43,589 nucleotides of DNA, from assembly GCA_030765845.1 (NCBI GenBank), contig JAVCDJ010000179.1, forward strand, positions 1 through 43,589, read 5' to 3'. The stretch is from Candidatus Stygibacter australis (GTDB taxonomy: Bacteria > Cloacimonadota > Cloacimonadia > Cloacimonadales > TCS61). How positions within the stretch are numbered: the first letter of the stretch is position 1; every line of letters starts with the position of its first letter. A program made the position numbers and the translations under genes. Positions 6,945 to 15,692 of the stretch are shown here, one piece after another. The notes beneath the pieces are model-generated. The model was not told the DNA's origin, ran no database searches, and was given only the letters and a program-made list of their open reading frames with translations.

Positions 6945-9440
6945 TTAATCTGTGTATCTCCACAGTGTAATTGTCGAATTTAAAGAAGTATTAGTTCCAA
7001 AGATATTTGCTGTAACGGCTGCAGTTGCCATGCCAGGTCCACCAGGTCCGGGAGGGAGGCATTCATATTTATGGAATATCACACTTTTGAAGAGCACTCC
7101 AAGATCACCATCATACCAGCCAGTAAACCCATCATGAGGATCATCGTCATCATTAAGACCATCCCAGTCATATGACTGGAGAATAATCGGGTCTGTGATA
7201 TCAGATTCGATTGGATGAATGCCATCATCAGTAGGATCACCTATTGAAGAAGTAAATATAATCCTCTGATTACTGATAGGATTTTGCTGACTGTCATGAA
7301 CAGTCACACGGCATTGTGTTTCCTTATCTTCCCAATCATCTAAAATTACCCAGTCACAATGTATAGGAGTACAGACCATGGTAATCTCACCGTTCTGGAG
7401 GGGAAGTTTCAGTTCACCATCAAATTCGATTTCACTACCAACATCTACGTTGACATTAACCATTTCATTGGTGTAGGTGCCATCATAGATCAAGTATGAG
7501 AAAGCAGTTCCTGAGAGTGAATCTCCATTAGAATTTTCATTTCCCACAAAAGCATCTGCTGCTTCAACGGAAGCGTAATCCGGATTGGGATCAAGTGAGA
7601 AGTATGCTGCTGTTCCATTACCAACCGGGTTACCCCATTCATCAGTAATAAGAGCGGCAATCTGCACTTTCCACATTCCACCATCCATATCTTCACCGCT
7701 ATCATTTCCACTTATTGCAAATTCACATTGATCTGCTGGTCCTGACTGGACAATTATATTTGGTTTGGAAGCTGAAATCTTTTGACCTTCGAGGTTTCTA
7801 CACCAGGCTTGAATCTTGATAATACCAGATTCAGTACCGCTATTGACAGATATTACTGCCATACCATTTGAAGAAATAGTACTCGTAGAATCCGACAGGT
7901 TATAAACTTCGGTATTAATATTACTTCCCTCAGGATAGTTATTTTCTGGACGAACCAGGAATTTGAACCATACTTCTACAGATTCATCGATCATATTACC
8001 ATTCATGTCAAAGAGATTAACAGCCAATTCTGCTGATTCTACACCACCAGTACCTTGAACATCAATAGATATCTGAGCCTGGTTAATAAATTGAATAGAA
8101 TTGACATCATCAGAAATAATAGTGATAGCAGTAGAAGCAGTAGCTGAATCAACAATTGCTGTGATCTGTGCTACACCAGCCTGAATACCTGCTGAATATG
8201 TAGCAACTGCTATTCCACCATCAGTAATTGGAACCGGGCTCATAATAGTACCCAAATCACTGGTAAATAATACAACATAATCATTTCTTACTGGATTGCC
8301 AAAGCTGTCACGTACATATGCCCATACATAAAGATCTTCCGGACTATTCACAGGAATAATGCTCTGAAGTTCTTCATTTTCGTTCTTGGGTATTAATGTC
8401 ATTTGTGTAGGTCTGCCAGCCATGAAAGTCATGGTTTCTTCATCAGAAAGTATTGTTTCAATACCAAGACTATCAACAGAAGCAACAATCTCTGCTGACA
8501 CCACACCTGTTCCTGCCTGAGTTCCAGCATTTAAAAATGCCCTGGCAGATCCATTAGATGTTGTAGTAGTTACAGATTTTCCAAGATAGGTATTATCACT
8601 AGCACTTGTCTGGAAAAATCCAAACTCGGTTTCAAAAGTTATTGCTGTTCCATTAGGCACAGAACCAATAACATTGACTGCAAAAGCATCAATCGTACGC
8701 ACAGTGTTAATAGTGATCTCATTACTCACAACATCCAGAGCCAAATCAATAACTTCCGGCTGAGGTGCGATCACTACAGTAATAGTAGTATCAGTAACAC
8801 CCACAAAGGCATCAATATCGCAGGTTCCCTCGATACCAGCATCCCAGAAACTTGTTGATGCGATTCCGCTGGAATCTGTTGTTACATGAGAGATAATATT
8901 ACCAATGCTGGCTCTGAAATACACGTCTTCATTTGTTGCAGCAAAGCCATCCTGATCCTGAACCAGAACTTCTATTTCACTGGAAGTGATACCATTATCA
9001 AGATAAATAGTACCAGGATTGGCAGTGATCCTTACAATACTAAGATGAGGATTAGAAAGAACCTCAACTGAATCACGCACAACCTGACCACCTTCAACAG
9101 AGGCATTAATATGAGCCATTCCCACCAGTCCATTATCATTGAACGAAGTGAGTGCTACACCATAATCATCTGTATATACTTTTCCCTGAATATATCCTAA
9201 ATCGGCTTCAAATGAAACCGAGATTCCTACTGCAGGAAATCCTTGATTATCTTCTACTGTTACTCTTACTTCCGCAGAAGTTATTATCTCTTGATCTGCA
9301 TACAGAGAATTGGGACTTACAGTCATGGAAGTGATATCGTAATTGATCCCATCACCTTCTCTAGAATCGCAGCCAGTTAGCAGTAGAATTGCCGGGATAA
9401 TAACAGCTAAAAGTATTACCCTTGCTTTCTTCAAATTCAT
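6945..9440 (-). CDS. Ig-array lipoprotein 2, coupled to the secretin gene
   Basis: An 831-residue lipoprotein: signal peptide ending LLTGC with acylated Cys24, then DSREGDG, almost the same after-Cys sequence as its paralogue at 486-2933. It carries tandem Ig-like modules (about residues 35-125, 130-225 and further degenerate ones to about 470), then the conserved C-terminal block with HCDW, DDDDPHDGFTGW and PPGPGGPG. Compared with the paralogue it has one fewer N-terminal module and an extra middle module near residues 345-440. The start codon is only 2 bp after the pilQ stop and its Shine-Dalgarno (GAGGAG) is encoded in the last Glu codons of pilQ, so the two are translationally coupled. 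This suggests a role at the outer-membrane end of the pilus, such as secretin partner or surface adhesin; that is inference. Confidence 0.85.
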   Translation of the reverse strand: MNLKKARVILLAVIIPAILLLTGCDSREGDGINYDITSMTVSPNSLYADQEIITSAEVRVTVEDNQGFPAVGISVSFEADLGYIQGKVYTDDYGVALTSFNDNGLVGMAHINASVEGGQVVRDSVEVLSNPHLSIVRITANPGTIYLDNGITSSEIEVLVQDQDGFAATNEDVYFRASIGNIISHVTTDSSGIASTSFWDAGIEGTCDIDAFVGVTDTTITVVIAPQPEVIDLALDVVSNEITINTVRTIDAFAVNVIGSVPNGTAITFETEFGFFQTSASDNTYLGKSVTTTTSNGSARAFLNAGTQAGTGVVSAEIVASVDSLGIETILSDEETMTFMAGRPTQMTLIPKNENEELQSIIPVNSPEDLYVWAYVRDSFGNPVRNDYVVLFTSDLGTIMSPVPITDGGIAVATYSAGIQAGVAQITAIVDSATASTAITIISDDVNSIQFINQAQISIDVQGTGGVESAELAVNLFDMNGNMIDESVEVWFKFLVRPENNYPEGSNINTEVYNLSDSTSTISSNGMAVISVNSGTESGIIKIQAWCRNLEGQKISASKPNIIVQSGPADQCEFAISGNDSGEDMDGGMWKVQIAALITDEWGNPVGNGTAAYFSLDPNPDYASVEAADAFVGNENSNGDSLSGTAFSYLIYDGTYTNEMVNVNVDVGSEIEFDGELKLPLQNGEITMVCTPIHCDWVILDDWEDKETQCRVTVHDSQQNPISNQRIIFTSSIGDPTDDGIHPIESDITDPIILQSYDWDGLNDDDDPHDGFTGWYDGDLGVLFKSVIFHKYECLPPGPGGPGMATAAVTANIFGTNTSLNSTITLWRYTD

Positions 9441-9442
9441 TT

Positions 9443-10840
9443 TTACTCCTCTTCGGTTTCTTCTTTTAAAATTCGCTTGTCCAGTCGATCATCTGTTAAT
9501 TTGTAGTTGTAAACATCGTTGATATCTACAATACGCGGAGTAATTTCTATTATCAAATCAGTTTTTTCCATTGAAACGCTTTTGTGTTTGAATAAACCAC
9601 CGATGTAAGGTATATCGCTTAAAAATGGCAGATTACTGTTTGTAGTAATTATATTAGTAGATAACAAACCACCAACAATTATCCTATGTCCGTTGGGAAC
9701 TGTCACGGTTGAGGTGATCTTACGCACCTTAGTGCGAGGAATCCTGCCTTGAACAAGTTCTGTTACGGAACTTACTTCGGGTTCAATAGTAGTTGTAATC
9801 TGATTGTCACGATTTACCTTTGGTCGAACTCTCAGCATAATACCTACTTCTTCACGTTCCACCTGAACTTCATCATCTTCATCTCTCACTACATAAGGTA
9901 CTACTTCACCTATATGAATATATCCTTCTTCTCCATTAAGAGCAGTAATGTGAGTATCAGTGAGTAATTCAGCTGCATTGTTTTCCAGCAGAAAATCAAG
10001 TGTAATATCAAAAGCTGTAAGCTGACGTGAGAAATGACCAATGTCATTAAATCCGTCTAATTTTTGGAAATACTGATCTTCTGGCACTACATTAAAATCT
10101 TCCAGATTTCCGTGCGGAATTGCTCCTGTGTCATCAGTATAACCATAAGGTAAACCAACACCATTAGCATTAGTAGGATCTTCAGCAATGATGGTAGTAA
10201 GCTTGTTTAATTTTTGCCAGTCAATACCATATTTTTCAGCTTCAGATACATGCACTTCAATCAACCGGGCGCGAATTTCAATCTGTTTTTGAGGTACATC
10301 AATTTCTTCTATTCTTTTGATAGTTTCAGCATATGTGTTTGGATTAGCTCTTATAATTAAAGCATTCTGTCCTTTTATTTCAGAAAAAATGCCTGGCATA
10401 CCCTTCATGGCATCCACTATCTTGGTTGCTTCCACATAATTAAGATGAACTACATAAGTGCGTTCACCTATTTCTTCATCAATCTTCTTTTTATCGCCTA
10501 CGATAAAGGTATTTTCTCCAATCAGCCGGTATGACAAACCTACTGATTTTACCACCAGGGAAAGTGCCTGTTCAATGGGAACATCTTTAAGATGTATGGT
10601 TATCTTCTTATCTGCAGCTGAATCCTGATCACTACTTTCTTCTGTCGCCATGGCTAAAACTATGTTACAGTCACTCATCTGAGCCATTGTTGCGATAATA
10701 TTGGAAACCTTCCCATCCGTTGCATCAAGGCTAATCTTGTTATCTAATAATTCAGCACCAGCAAATAGTGATACTGACCCTGTAAGCAAAATTAATATTA
10801 TGCTAAAAGATAACGATGCTTTAATGTTGAATGATTTCAT
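9443..10840 (-). CDS. pilQ: Type IV pilus secretin
   Basis: A 465-residue protein with an N-terminal signal peptide (cleavage near residue 28), an STN/N0-like domain at about 35-110 (ISLDATDGKVSNIIATMA), an N1-type secretin domain at about 125-195 (VVHLNYVEATKIVDAMK) and a C-terminal secretin domain from about 200 to 445. The secretin signature VPNGHRIIVGGLLS is clear. It would form the outer-membrane ring through which the pilus exits. At 465 residues it is short for PilQ: no AMIN domain is visible, and it is closer to the minimal secretin core. It is followed immediately by the Ig lipoprotein gene, which overlaps its ribosome-binding region. Confidence 0.92.
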   Translation of the reverse strand: MKSFNIKASLSFSIILILLTGSVSLFAGAELLDNKISLDATDGKVSNIIATMAQMSDCNIVLAMATEESSDQDSAADKKITIHLKDVPIEQALSLVVKSVGLSYRLIGENTFIVGDKKKIDEEIGERTYVVHLNYVEATKIVDAMKGMPGIFSEIKGQNALIIRANPNTYAETIKRIEEIDVPQKQIEIRARLIEVHVSEAEKYGIDWQKLNKLTTIIAEDPTNANGVGLPYGYTDDTGAIPHGNLEDFNVVPEDQYFQKLDGFNDIGHFSRQLTAFDITLDFLLENNAAELLTDTHITALNGEEGYIHIGEVVPYVVRDEDDEVQVEREEVGIMLRVRPKVNRDNQITTTIEPEVSSVTELVQGRIPRTKVRKITSTVTVPNGHRIIVGGLLSTNIITTNSNLPFLSDIPYIGGLFKHKSVSMEKTDLIIEITPRIVDINDVYNYKLTDDRLDKRILKEETEEE

Positions 10841-10861
10841 TTATACTCCTTTGATACTTAT

Positions 10862-11437
10862 TTACCAATTGTATTCTCTTATTGATTTGGATTTGTTTTC
10901 AGTTTTAAGTTTTTCGGGTTTGGGAGGTATCTTGCTCAGCTTCATGTCATAATCCTTACCATTATACTTATAAGTGATCACTCCAGGTTGAATGTCAGTA
11001 ATCTGACCAATTGCTCCTGAGGAAAATTCATCTCCCAATTCGAACTTATCACCAATTCCATAAAGAGTAGTCATCCCTTTATAGCTGATAGCGGCTTTCT
11101 TCTCGCCGATCTCTGGTAAAATCGTCATTTCCAGACGAACCAGATTTTCCACTTTCTCACGCCATTGCTTTTCCAGATCCTTCTGCGTCTTAACGATCAA
11201 ATTCTGTTCCAGCGGGTCTTTCTCAACCGTGAAATAGAAATTTTTCCGATCGCTGATTGAGGAATCAATTTCCTGGATCTGTTGCAGCAGCTTTTCTCCC
11301 AGTCCCATCTTTTTATACTTGGAATCTTCGGGTACGTCTACGATCTTTTTATAGAGAGACGATGTTTTGATCCCAAAGGCTAAAAGCAGAATTACTACAA
11401 GTACAATGACAAAATCTTTCAAATACTTTTGTTCCAC
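10862..11437 (-). CDS. pilP: PilP-like pilus alignment protein
   Basis: A 191-residue protein with one N-terminal membrane anchor (about residues 8-26), a charged, probably coiled region, and a C-terminal beta-rich domain (TLYGIGDKFELGDEFSSGAIGQITDIQPG.). That domain resembles the PilP/GspC homology region that contacts the secretin. It begins with GTG at 11437; the Shine-Dalgarno GGAGG is encoded in the last codons of pilO and the spacing is 7 nt. A membrane anchor in place of the usual lipobox differs from classical PilP. The family call relies largely on position between pilO and pilQ. Confidence 0.7.
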   Translation of the reverse strand: MEQKYLKDFVIVLVVILLLAFGIKTSSLYKKIVDVPEDSKYKKMGLGEKLLQQIQEIDSSISDRKNFYFTVEKDPLEQNLIVKTQKDLEKQWREKVENLVRLEMTILPEIGEKKAAISYKGMTTLYGIGDKFELGDEFSSGAIGQITDIQPGVITYKYNGKDYDMKLSKIPPKPEKLKTENKSKSIREYNW

Positions 11438-11438
11438 T

Positions 11439-11996
11439 TTATGCCTCCTTTATAATCTTAAATGTTGAAAGCTCAATTGTTATCTTGTAACGGGTATCAG
11501 CCCCAACATCCATCATTTCTGACTTTCCACGTGCTTGATAGGGAGTCACATCAAGAGTTTTTATCTTAATTATGCTGTCCAATGCCTCCATGTCTGTCAA
11601 AAATTTACCTAACTGCACAAATGTGCAATTCAATTCCATCGTATATAGATGTTCCAGAGATCTCCCACCAAGTGCTGATATGTCTTTATGTGAATAACTT
11701 ACAATGGGGAATTTATATTTTTCAGCTATATCGTAAAGTTGTTTGGTAAAAGTACCAATTTCATCTGCATCAAATTTCTTATCAGTTGTGATACTGCCCA
11801 TGATAACACGGGATACTTGACGCAACTGCTCATTGAGCACTTTGGCACTATTTAATTTTTCTTGCTCGACCTTTATCCGTTCATCATATTTATCAATGCG
11901 ACCAATCTTATCAGCTATGATCTGCGAGCTGAAATGGAAGAACAGAATAGAGACCATGATCATTATAGCGAGTAAAATTAAGTAATGTTGTCTCAT
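11439..11996 (-). CDS. pilO: PilO-like pilus alignment protein
   Basis: A 185-residue bitopic membrane protein: one transmembrane helix near residues 5-27, a coiled-coil segment at about 35-65, then an alpha/beta domain with the PilO-like feature FVQLGKFLTDMEALDSIIKIKTLDVTP. It forms heterodimers with PilN in the inner membrane and links PilM to PilP and the secretin. Its ATG overlaps the TGA of pilN by four bases, and its Shine-Dalgarno AGGAGGAG is encoded by the run of Arg codons ending pilN. Confidence 0.85.
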   Translation of the reverse strand: MRQHYLILLAIMIMVSILFFHFSSQIIADKIGRIDKYDERIKVEQEKLNSAKVLNEQLRQVSRVIMGSITTDKKFDADEIGTFTKQLYDIAEKYKFPIVSYSHKDISALGGRSLEHLYTMELNCTFVQLGKFLTDMEALDSIIKIKTLDVTPYQARGKSEMMDVGADTRYKITIELSTFKIIKEA

Positions 11997-12592
11997 CGTC
12001 TCCTCCTCTTTTTTATAGTGTCTGATCCCTCATGAACACAGTCAATCTGGAACCTGATTATCTCTACATCCTTTTCATAATCGCGATTTGATTTTACGAA
12101 ATAAATCTCATCAAAATCACCGCTAATCTGGGAATTATTCTTCAGATTCTCGACGAATTCATTGATCAGATCAAACTCTTTCTCATTTTTATCTAACCGG
12201 GTGATACCAAAAATACTCAGAACATCATTCTTGAAAGAAAAATTTGTGATCGCAATCTTGTCACTTGTCTTTTCTGACAGGGCTACAAGTTTCTTTGACC
12301 AGAAAATTCTATCAGTACTGATCTCTGCAATATTGGTCAAGTCCTTGGAGGATAAATACTGATCATTCTCTTTATATGACTTGATCTCTAATTTAATATC
12401 TGCGAGGAGTTGACGACGGTTATCAACCTTGCGAGCCATTATACCATTATAATATAGAACTACACCATAAATAATTGCAGTAAATACTATAAATGCTAAC
12501 GCCGTAGTCCTGAAAGTACGACGCTCTTTTAGTACAGCTTGCTTCAGTTCACCGTATTTGTTTAAGTTAATCTTAAAAAATAGCTGGTTCAT
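11993..12592 (-). CDS. pilN: PilN-like pilus alignment protein
   Basis: A 199-residue bitopic protein: short cytoplasmic N-terminus with FKINLNKY, which resembles the PilM-binding INLLP-type motif of PilN (here INLN, an imperfect match), one transmembrane helix at about 28-48, a coiled segment and a periplasmic ferredoxin-like domain. It ends in KKRRRR, whose AGG AGG codons double as the ribosome-binding site of pilO. It lies 10 bp downstream of pilM. Confidence 0.85.
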   Translation of the reverse strand: MNQLFFKINLNKYGELKQAVLKERRTFRTTALAFIVFTAIIYGVVLYYNGIMARKVDNRRQLLADIKLEIKSYKENDQYLSSKDLTNIAEISTDRIFWSKKLVALSEKTSDKIAITNFSFKNDVLSIFGITRLDKNEKEFDLINEFVENLKNNSQISGDFDEIYFVKSNRDYEKDVEIIRFQIDCVHEGSDTIKKRRRR

Positions 12593-12602
12593 ATCATCTC
12601 CT

Positions 12603-13676
12603 CTATTCCGGTCTCATTGCCAGACCCAACGCCAGCGCCAACTGAGGATCCTGTGCATCAGCAAATTTATCTGCACCGTCAATTTCCGTCATAGGATTGA
12701 ATACTTCGGTTGGAATATTCAATTGCTCTGAAAGATATTCAGGTAAACCTTTCAGTTTTGCAGTGCCACCTACTAATAGAATTTTCCGGAAATCACTATC
12801 TCCGGCTTCCTTTACATAAAATCTCAATGAACGCTTAACTTCCATCGCGATCTGTTCGATTGCTGACTTTTCTGTAATGTCAAGTGCTAAAAGTGATTCT
12901 TTACTGCCAGCCTTATCCATGGCTTTCATACCTAATTCCTTTTTCATCTTCTCAGCTTCTTCAAATGAACACTTGTGAAGCTTTGCTAAATCCTTGGAAT
13001 AGTGATAGCCACCCCAGCTGATATCACGGGTAAAGAATTTTGCCTTATTACTGTAAACTACCATATTGGTCTTATAAGCACCTATATTTAAAAGTACATA
13101 AAGACCATCTTCATCTATGGTTGTTAGAGCAAAACTATTGGCAACGGCTAATGACTCCAGATCCACTACATTCGGTTGAAGTCCTCCAGCGCCTAATATC
13201 TGAGTATGCTCATTCAACAAAGATTTCGTGGTAGAAGCAAGCAGAATATTCATATTATTCGTCTTTTCTTCTACATTTAATACCTGATAATCAAGGACCA
13301 TTTCTGATCCACTGATCGGTAAATGCTTCTTTGCTTCAAAGAACAAGGCAGACTCCAGCTCCTCTTCAGGCAGAAAAATCGTTTTGATCTGCTTAATGCT
13401 GGTATTGTCACCTCCAACAGAGGTTACCAGATGCTTCACCTTTTTGGGATTGATCTTGAGCGAACGCAGCATCCCGGTTAAAACTGGAGCAAATCGGTCA
13501 TTCATTAAGTCTGACTGATTATGCTCCAATCCTTCCGGTATGGTTGGCCTGATTGCATAATTCACTAATTTATAACCTTCATGAACATGCCTCAGATGAA
13601 CCAGCTTGATGCTGTGAGTGCCTATATCAAGCCCTATTGATTCTTTAATCTTATTAAGTTTTTTCTTCTTCGCCAT
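12603..13676 (-). CDS. pilM: Actin-like pilus assembly ATPase
   Basis: A cytoplasmic actin-fold protein of about 357 residues. It shows the phosphate-binding loop SIGLDIGTHSIKLVHL at the N-terminus and the second signature ILLVGGTAKLKGL near residue 300; the ending QLALALGLAMRPE is typical of PilM. PilM binds the N-terminus of PilN. An upstream GTG at 13685 is in frame, but AGGTGA lies 5 nt before the ATG at 13676 and overlaps that GTG, so the ATG is preferred. Confidence 0.93.
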   Translation of the reverse strand: MAKKKKLNKIKESIGLDIGTHSIKLVHLRHVHEGYKLVNYAIRPTIPEGLEHNQSDLMNDRFAPVLTGMLRSLKINPKKVKHLVTSVGGDNTSIKQIKTIFLPEEELESALFFEAKKHLPISGSEMVLDYQVLNVEEKTNNMNILLASTTKSLLNEHTQILGAGGLQPNVVDLESLAVANSFALTTIDEDGLYVLLNIGAYKTNMVVYSNKAKFFTRDISWGGYHYSKDLAKLHKCSFEEAEKMKKELGMKAMDKAGSKESLLALDITEKSAIEQIAMEVKRSLRFYVKEAGDSDFRKILLVGGTAKLKGLPEYLSEQLNIPTEVFNPMTEIDGADKFADAQDPQLALALGLAMRPE

Positions 13677-13718
13677 ATATCTCACCTGTTTTAAAATTAA
13701 AATTCATTATATTCTCTG

Positions 13719-13732
13719 GGCGCTTAAGCGCC
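13719..13732. other. Perfect 14-bp palindrome upstream of pilM
   Basis: GGCGCTTAAGCGCC lies in the 54-bp gap between the large minor pilin gene and pilM, the widest gap from pilA down to pilB. No T tract follows on the minus strand, so it is not a classical terminator. A TATAAT sequence follows a few bases downstream on the minus strand without an acceptable -35. It could be a regulator site or an mRNA processing hairpin. Confidence 0.35.
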
Positions 13733-13739
13733 ACCGATA

Positions 13740-15677
13740 TTAATTTCCGGGTGGCACTTTCATTGTCCAGCCAGTTGAACTGTAGAACAAATCTGAGTTG
13801 CCAAGCCCTTCATAAACTTGTGGATAATCAGGTGGTAACATACCATTATCTATCCGACTATCCCAGTTATAATCTTTATCATATCCTGTCGTTCCATGAG
13901 TTCCATCATAATGCCAGTGGTCGAGGTCCCATTCCGTCTCACTTGTATGATTAACAGGATCATTTCCTGATCTGTGCACAAATCCACGCCTGAATTGCTG
14001 AACTCCACCATACATGCGAATGAATCCACGTTCTCCCATGCCAGCATTAACACCTTCGGGCCACACTGGATTTAACCAGGGCCAGTCGGTTCCCAGATCT
14101 GGGGGATTTAATGGACTTTCATAAGCAGGTGAATCACTTGCAGGAAAACCACAGGTGGTGAATCCATTGTTTGGCACTGGAGGTCCGCCATGCAGCTGAA
14201 ATCCCTGATTGCCGGTCCAATAGGGAGACGGTGGGAAAATGAACTTATGGAAATCAGGATAATCAACCTGCCAGATATTTCCATTGGGTAATGGAAGATC
14301 AAATGGAGGTGTCGATCCATGCGGATGCTGGTAATTGAAGGAGAATATCCCCTCATAATGTGTATTCAGATTGCCATAAAGTTCCCTTTCGCCATCACCA
14401 ATCGCGGCAAAACAACCATAAAGATAAATATCCTCGCAGTTGTCAGCTCTTACTGTCTCTGTATCAGGATCCCAGTGTTTATACTGAATGTAAATTCTTT
14501 CCTCTGATACCAGACCTAACATATCAACATTCACACCCACATCTGGAGGTTCTCCAGGTGCTACGCTGCTATAGGTCAAATCACTGGTGATAAAGATCGT
14601 GTCTGCGCAACCCCAGGTCATTTTGCCTGCTACGTTGCCTTCTATCCACAGTTGACAATACACAAACGCTGATTGATCTACCAGAGGGATGTTAAATGTA
14701 CCAATATCCCACTCAATTGTTTTCACATCAATATAATTCGTCCAGATGGAATCTCCAACTGAGAAATTTGGGGGAATTCTATCAGGGAATGTGTTACGGA
14801 CCATAAATGTATCACGCTCAGTGATGATATCAGCATATCTGCAGGTTGCATTTGAACCATTTATCTTCACAAAACAGATATCACGATCAATAGAACTATC
14901 CAGCAAATAACCATTAGTCCTGATCTCGATAGCGGTTCCCGCAGAAATATTAATATAAGAAGCATTTTCAACATAGCCACCCGGGAAAACTTGGTCCATG
15001 GGTGCTGAGTTGACTGCTGGTAATCCAGTGGAATAGTCCATGATCCTGCCATAAGTTGTCACCAGGGCATTGAACGTGGGCCAGCCACCATTATTTCCAC
15101 CAGTTGTCTGACGAATCCAGATGTCATCATTACTGTGCACTGGTCCATTCATTACGTCAGGACCATAAAATCTCACGTGATCCTGTCCTGTGTATTCGTC
15201 GTTTTCAGATGCTTCCCACATGGTATAATACTGATATTGAGCAAGACTTCTACCTGATAATTGACTCTCAGCGTATCTGCGAACTGGTGACTTTTTCATG
15301 ATGTCGCTGCTGCTTTCAGAAGCACGCCCACGTTTCACCTTGATCAAGGTTGGACCAATCCGCACTCTACCATTGTTGAAAACTGGCTGATTATCAATTT
15401 TATAGGTAGTTCTCCTTTCTCCATTCTTAATTTCTACATCATGATCACTGTTAGGAAACAATGCAGGATTTAGCTGCATTATTATATTTGTACGCATTTG
15501 CTCTGATCTCAACAAGGTTTCCGCTTGAAGTATATCATTTCCATATTGTATCTTCATATTATCAAAACGAATCAGACCCATCATTGAGATCGTGGAAATG
15601 CTCGCAATTAAAATTACAATTACAGAAGCACTTAATAACAGGACAGCACCTTTTTCACTTAATAAAAGTTTTTTCAT
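13740..15677 (-). CDS. Large PilX-like minor pilin
   Basis: A 645-residue protein with a prepilin-type N-terminus: MKKLLLSEKG, then a hydrophobic helix (about 11-33) starting AVLLLSAS, as in PilX/GspK-like proteins that lack Glu at mature position 5. The large C-terminal part (about residues 120-645) is rich in Trp, Tyr, Pro and Asn and contains HVRFYGPDVMNGPVHSNDDI, a pattern I associate with DUF4900-type proteins of pilus loci. It is far longer than usual pilins, so a tip-located or adhesive minor pilin is likely but inferred. RBS AGGAGG precedes the ATG. It lies between the smaller minor pilins and pilM. Confidence 0.75.
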   Translation of the reverse strand: MKKLLLSEKGAVLLLSASVIVILIASISTISMMGLIRFDNMKIQYGNDILQAETLLRSEQMRTNIIMQLNPALFPNSDHDVEIKNGERRTTYKIDNQPVFNNGRVRIGPTLIKVKRGRASESSSDIMKKSPVRRYAESQLSGRSLAQYQYYTMWEASENDEYTGQDHVRFYGPDVMNGPVHSNDDIWIRQTTGGNNGGWPTFNALVTTYGRIMDYSTGLPAVNSAPMDQVFPGGYVENASYINISAGTAIEIRTNGYLLDSSIDRDICFVKINGSNATCRYADIITERDTFMVRNTFPDRIPPNFSVGDSIWTNYIDVKTIEWDIGTFNIPLVDQSAFVYCQLWIEGNVAGKMTWGCADTIFITSDLTYSSVAPGEPPDVGVNVDMLGLVSEERIYIQYKHWDPDTETVRADNCEDIYLYGCFAAIGDGERELYGNLNTHYEGIFSFNYQHPHGSTPPFDLPLPNGNIWQVDYPDFHKFIFPPSPYWTGNQGFQLHGGPPVPNNGFTTCGFPASDSPAYESPLNPPDLGTDWPWLNPVWPEGVNAGMGERGFIRMYGGVQQFRRGFVHRSGNDPVNHTSETEWDLDHWHYDGTHGTTGYDKDYNWDSRIDNGMLPPDYPQVYEGLGNSDLFYSSTGWTMKVPPGN

Positions 15678-15692
15678 TTTTGCCTCCTGCCT

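Noticed and set aside
13677-13685. GTG start for pilM three codons upstream
   Set aside because: The GTG is part of the Shine-Dalgarno (AGGTGA) of the ATG at 13676.
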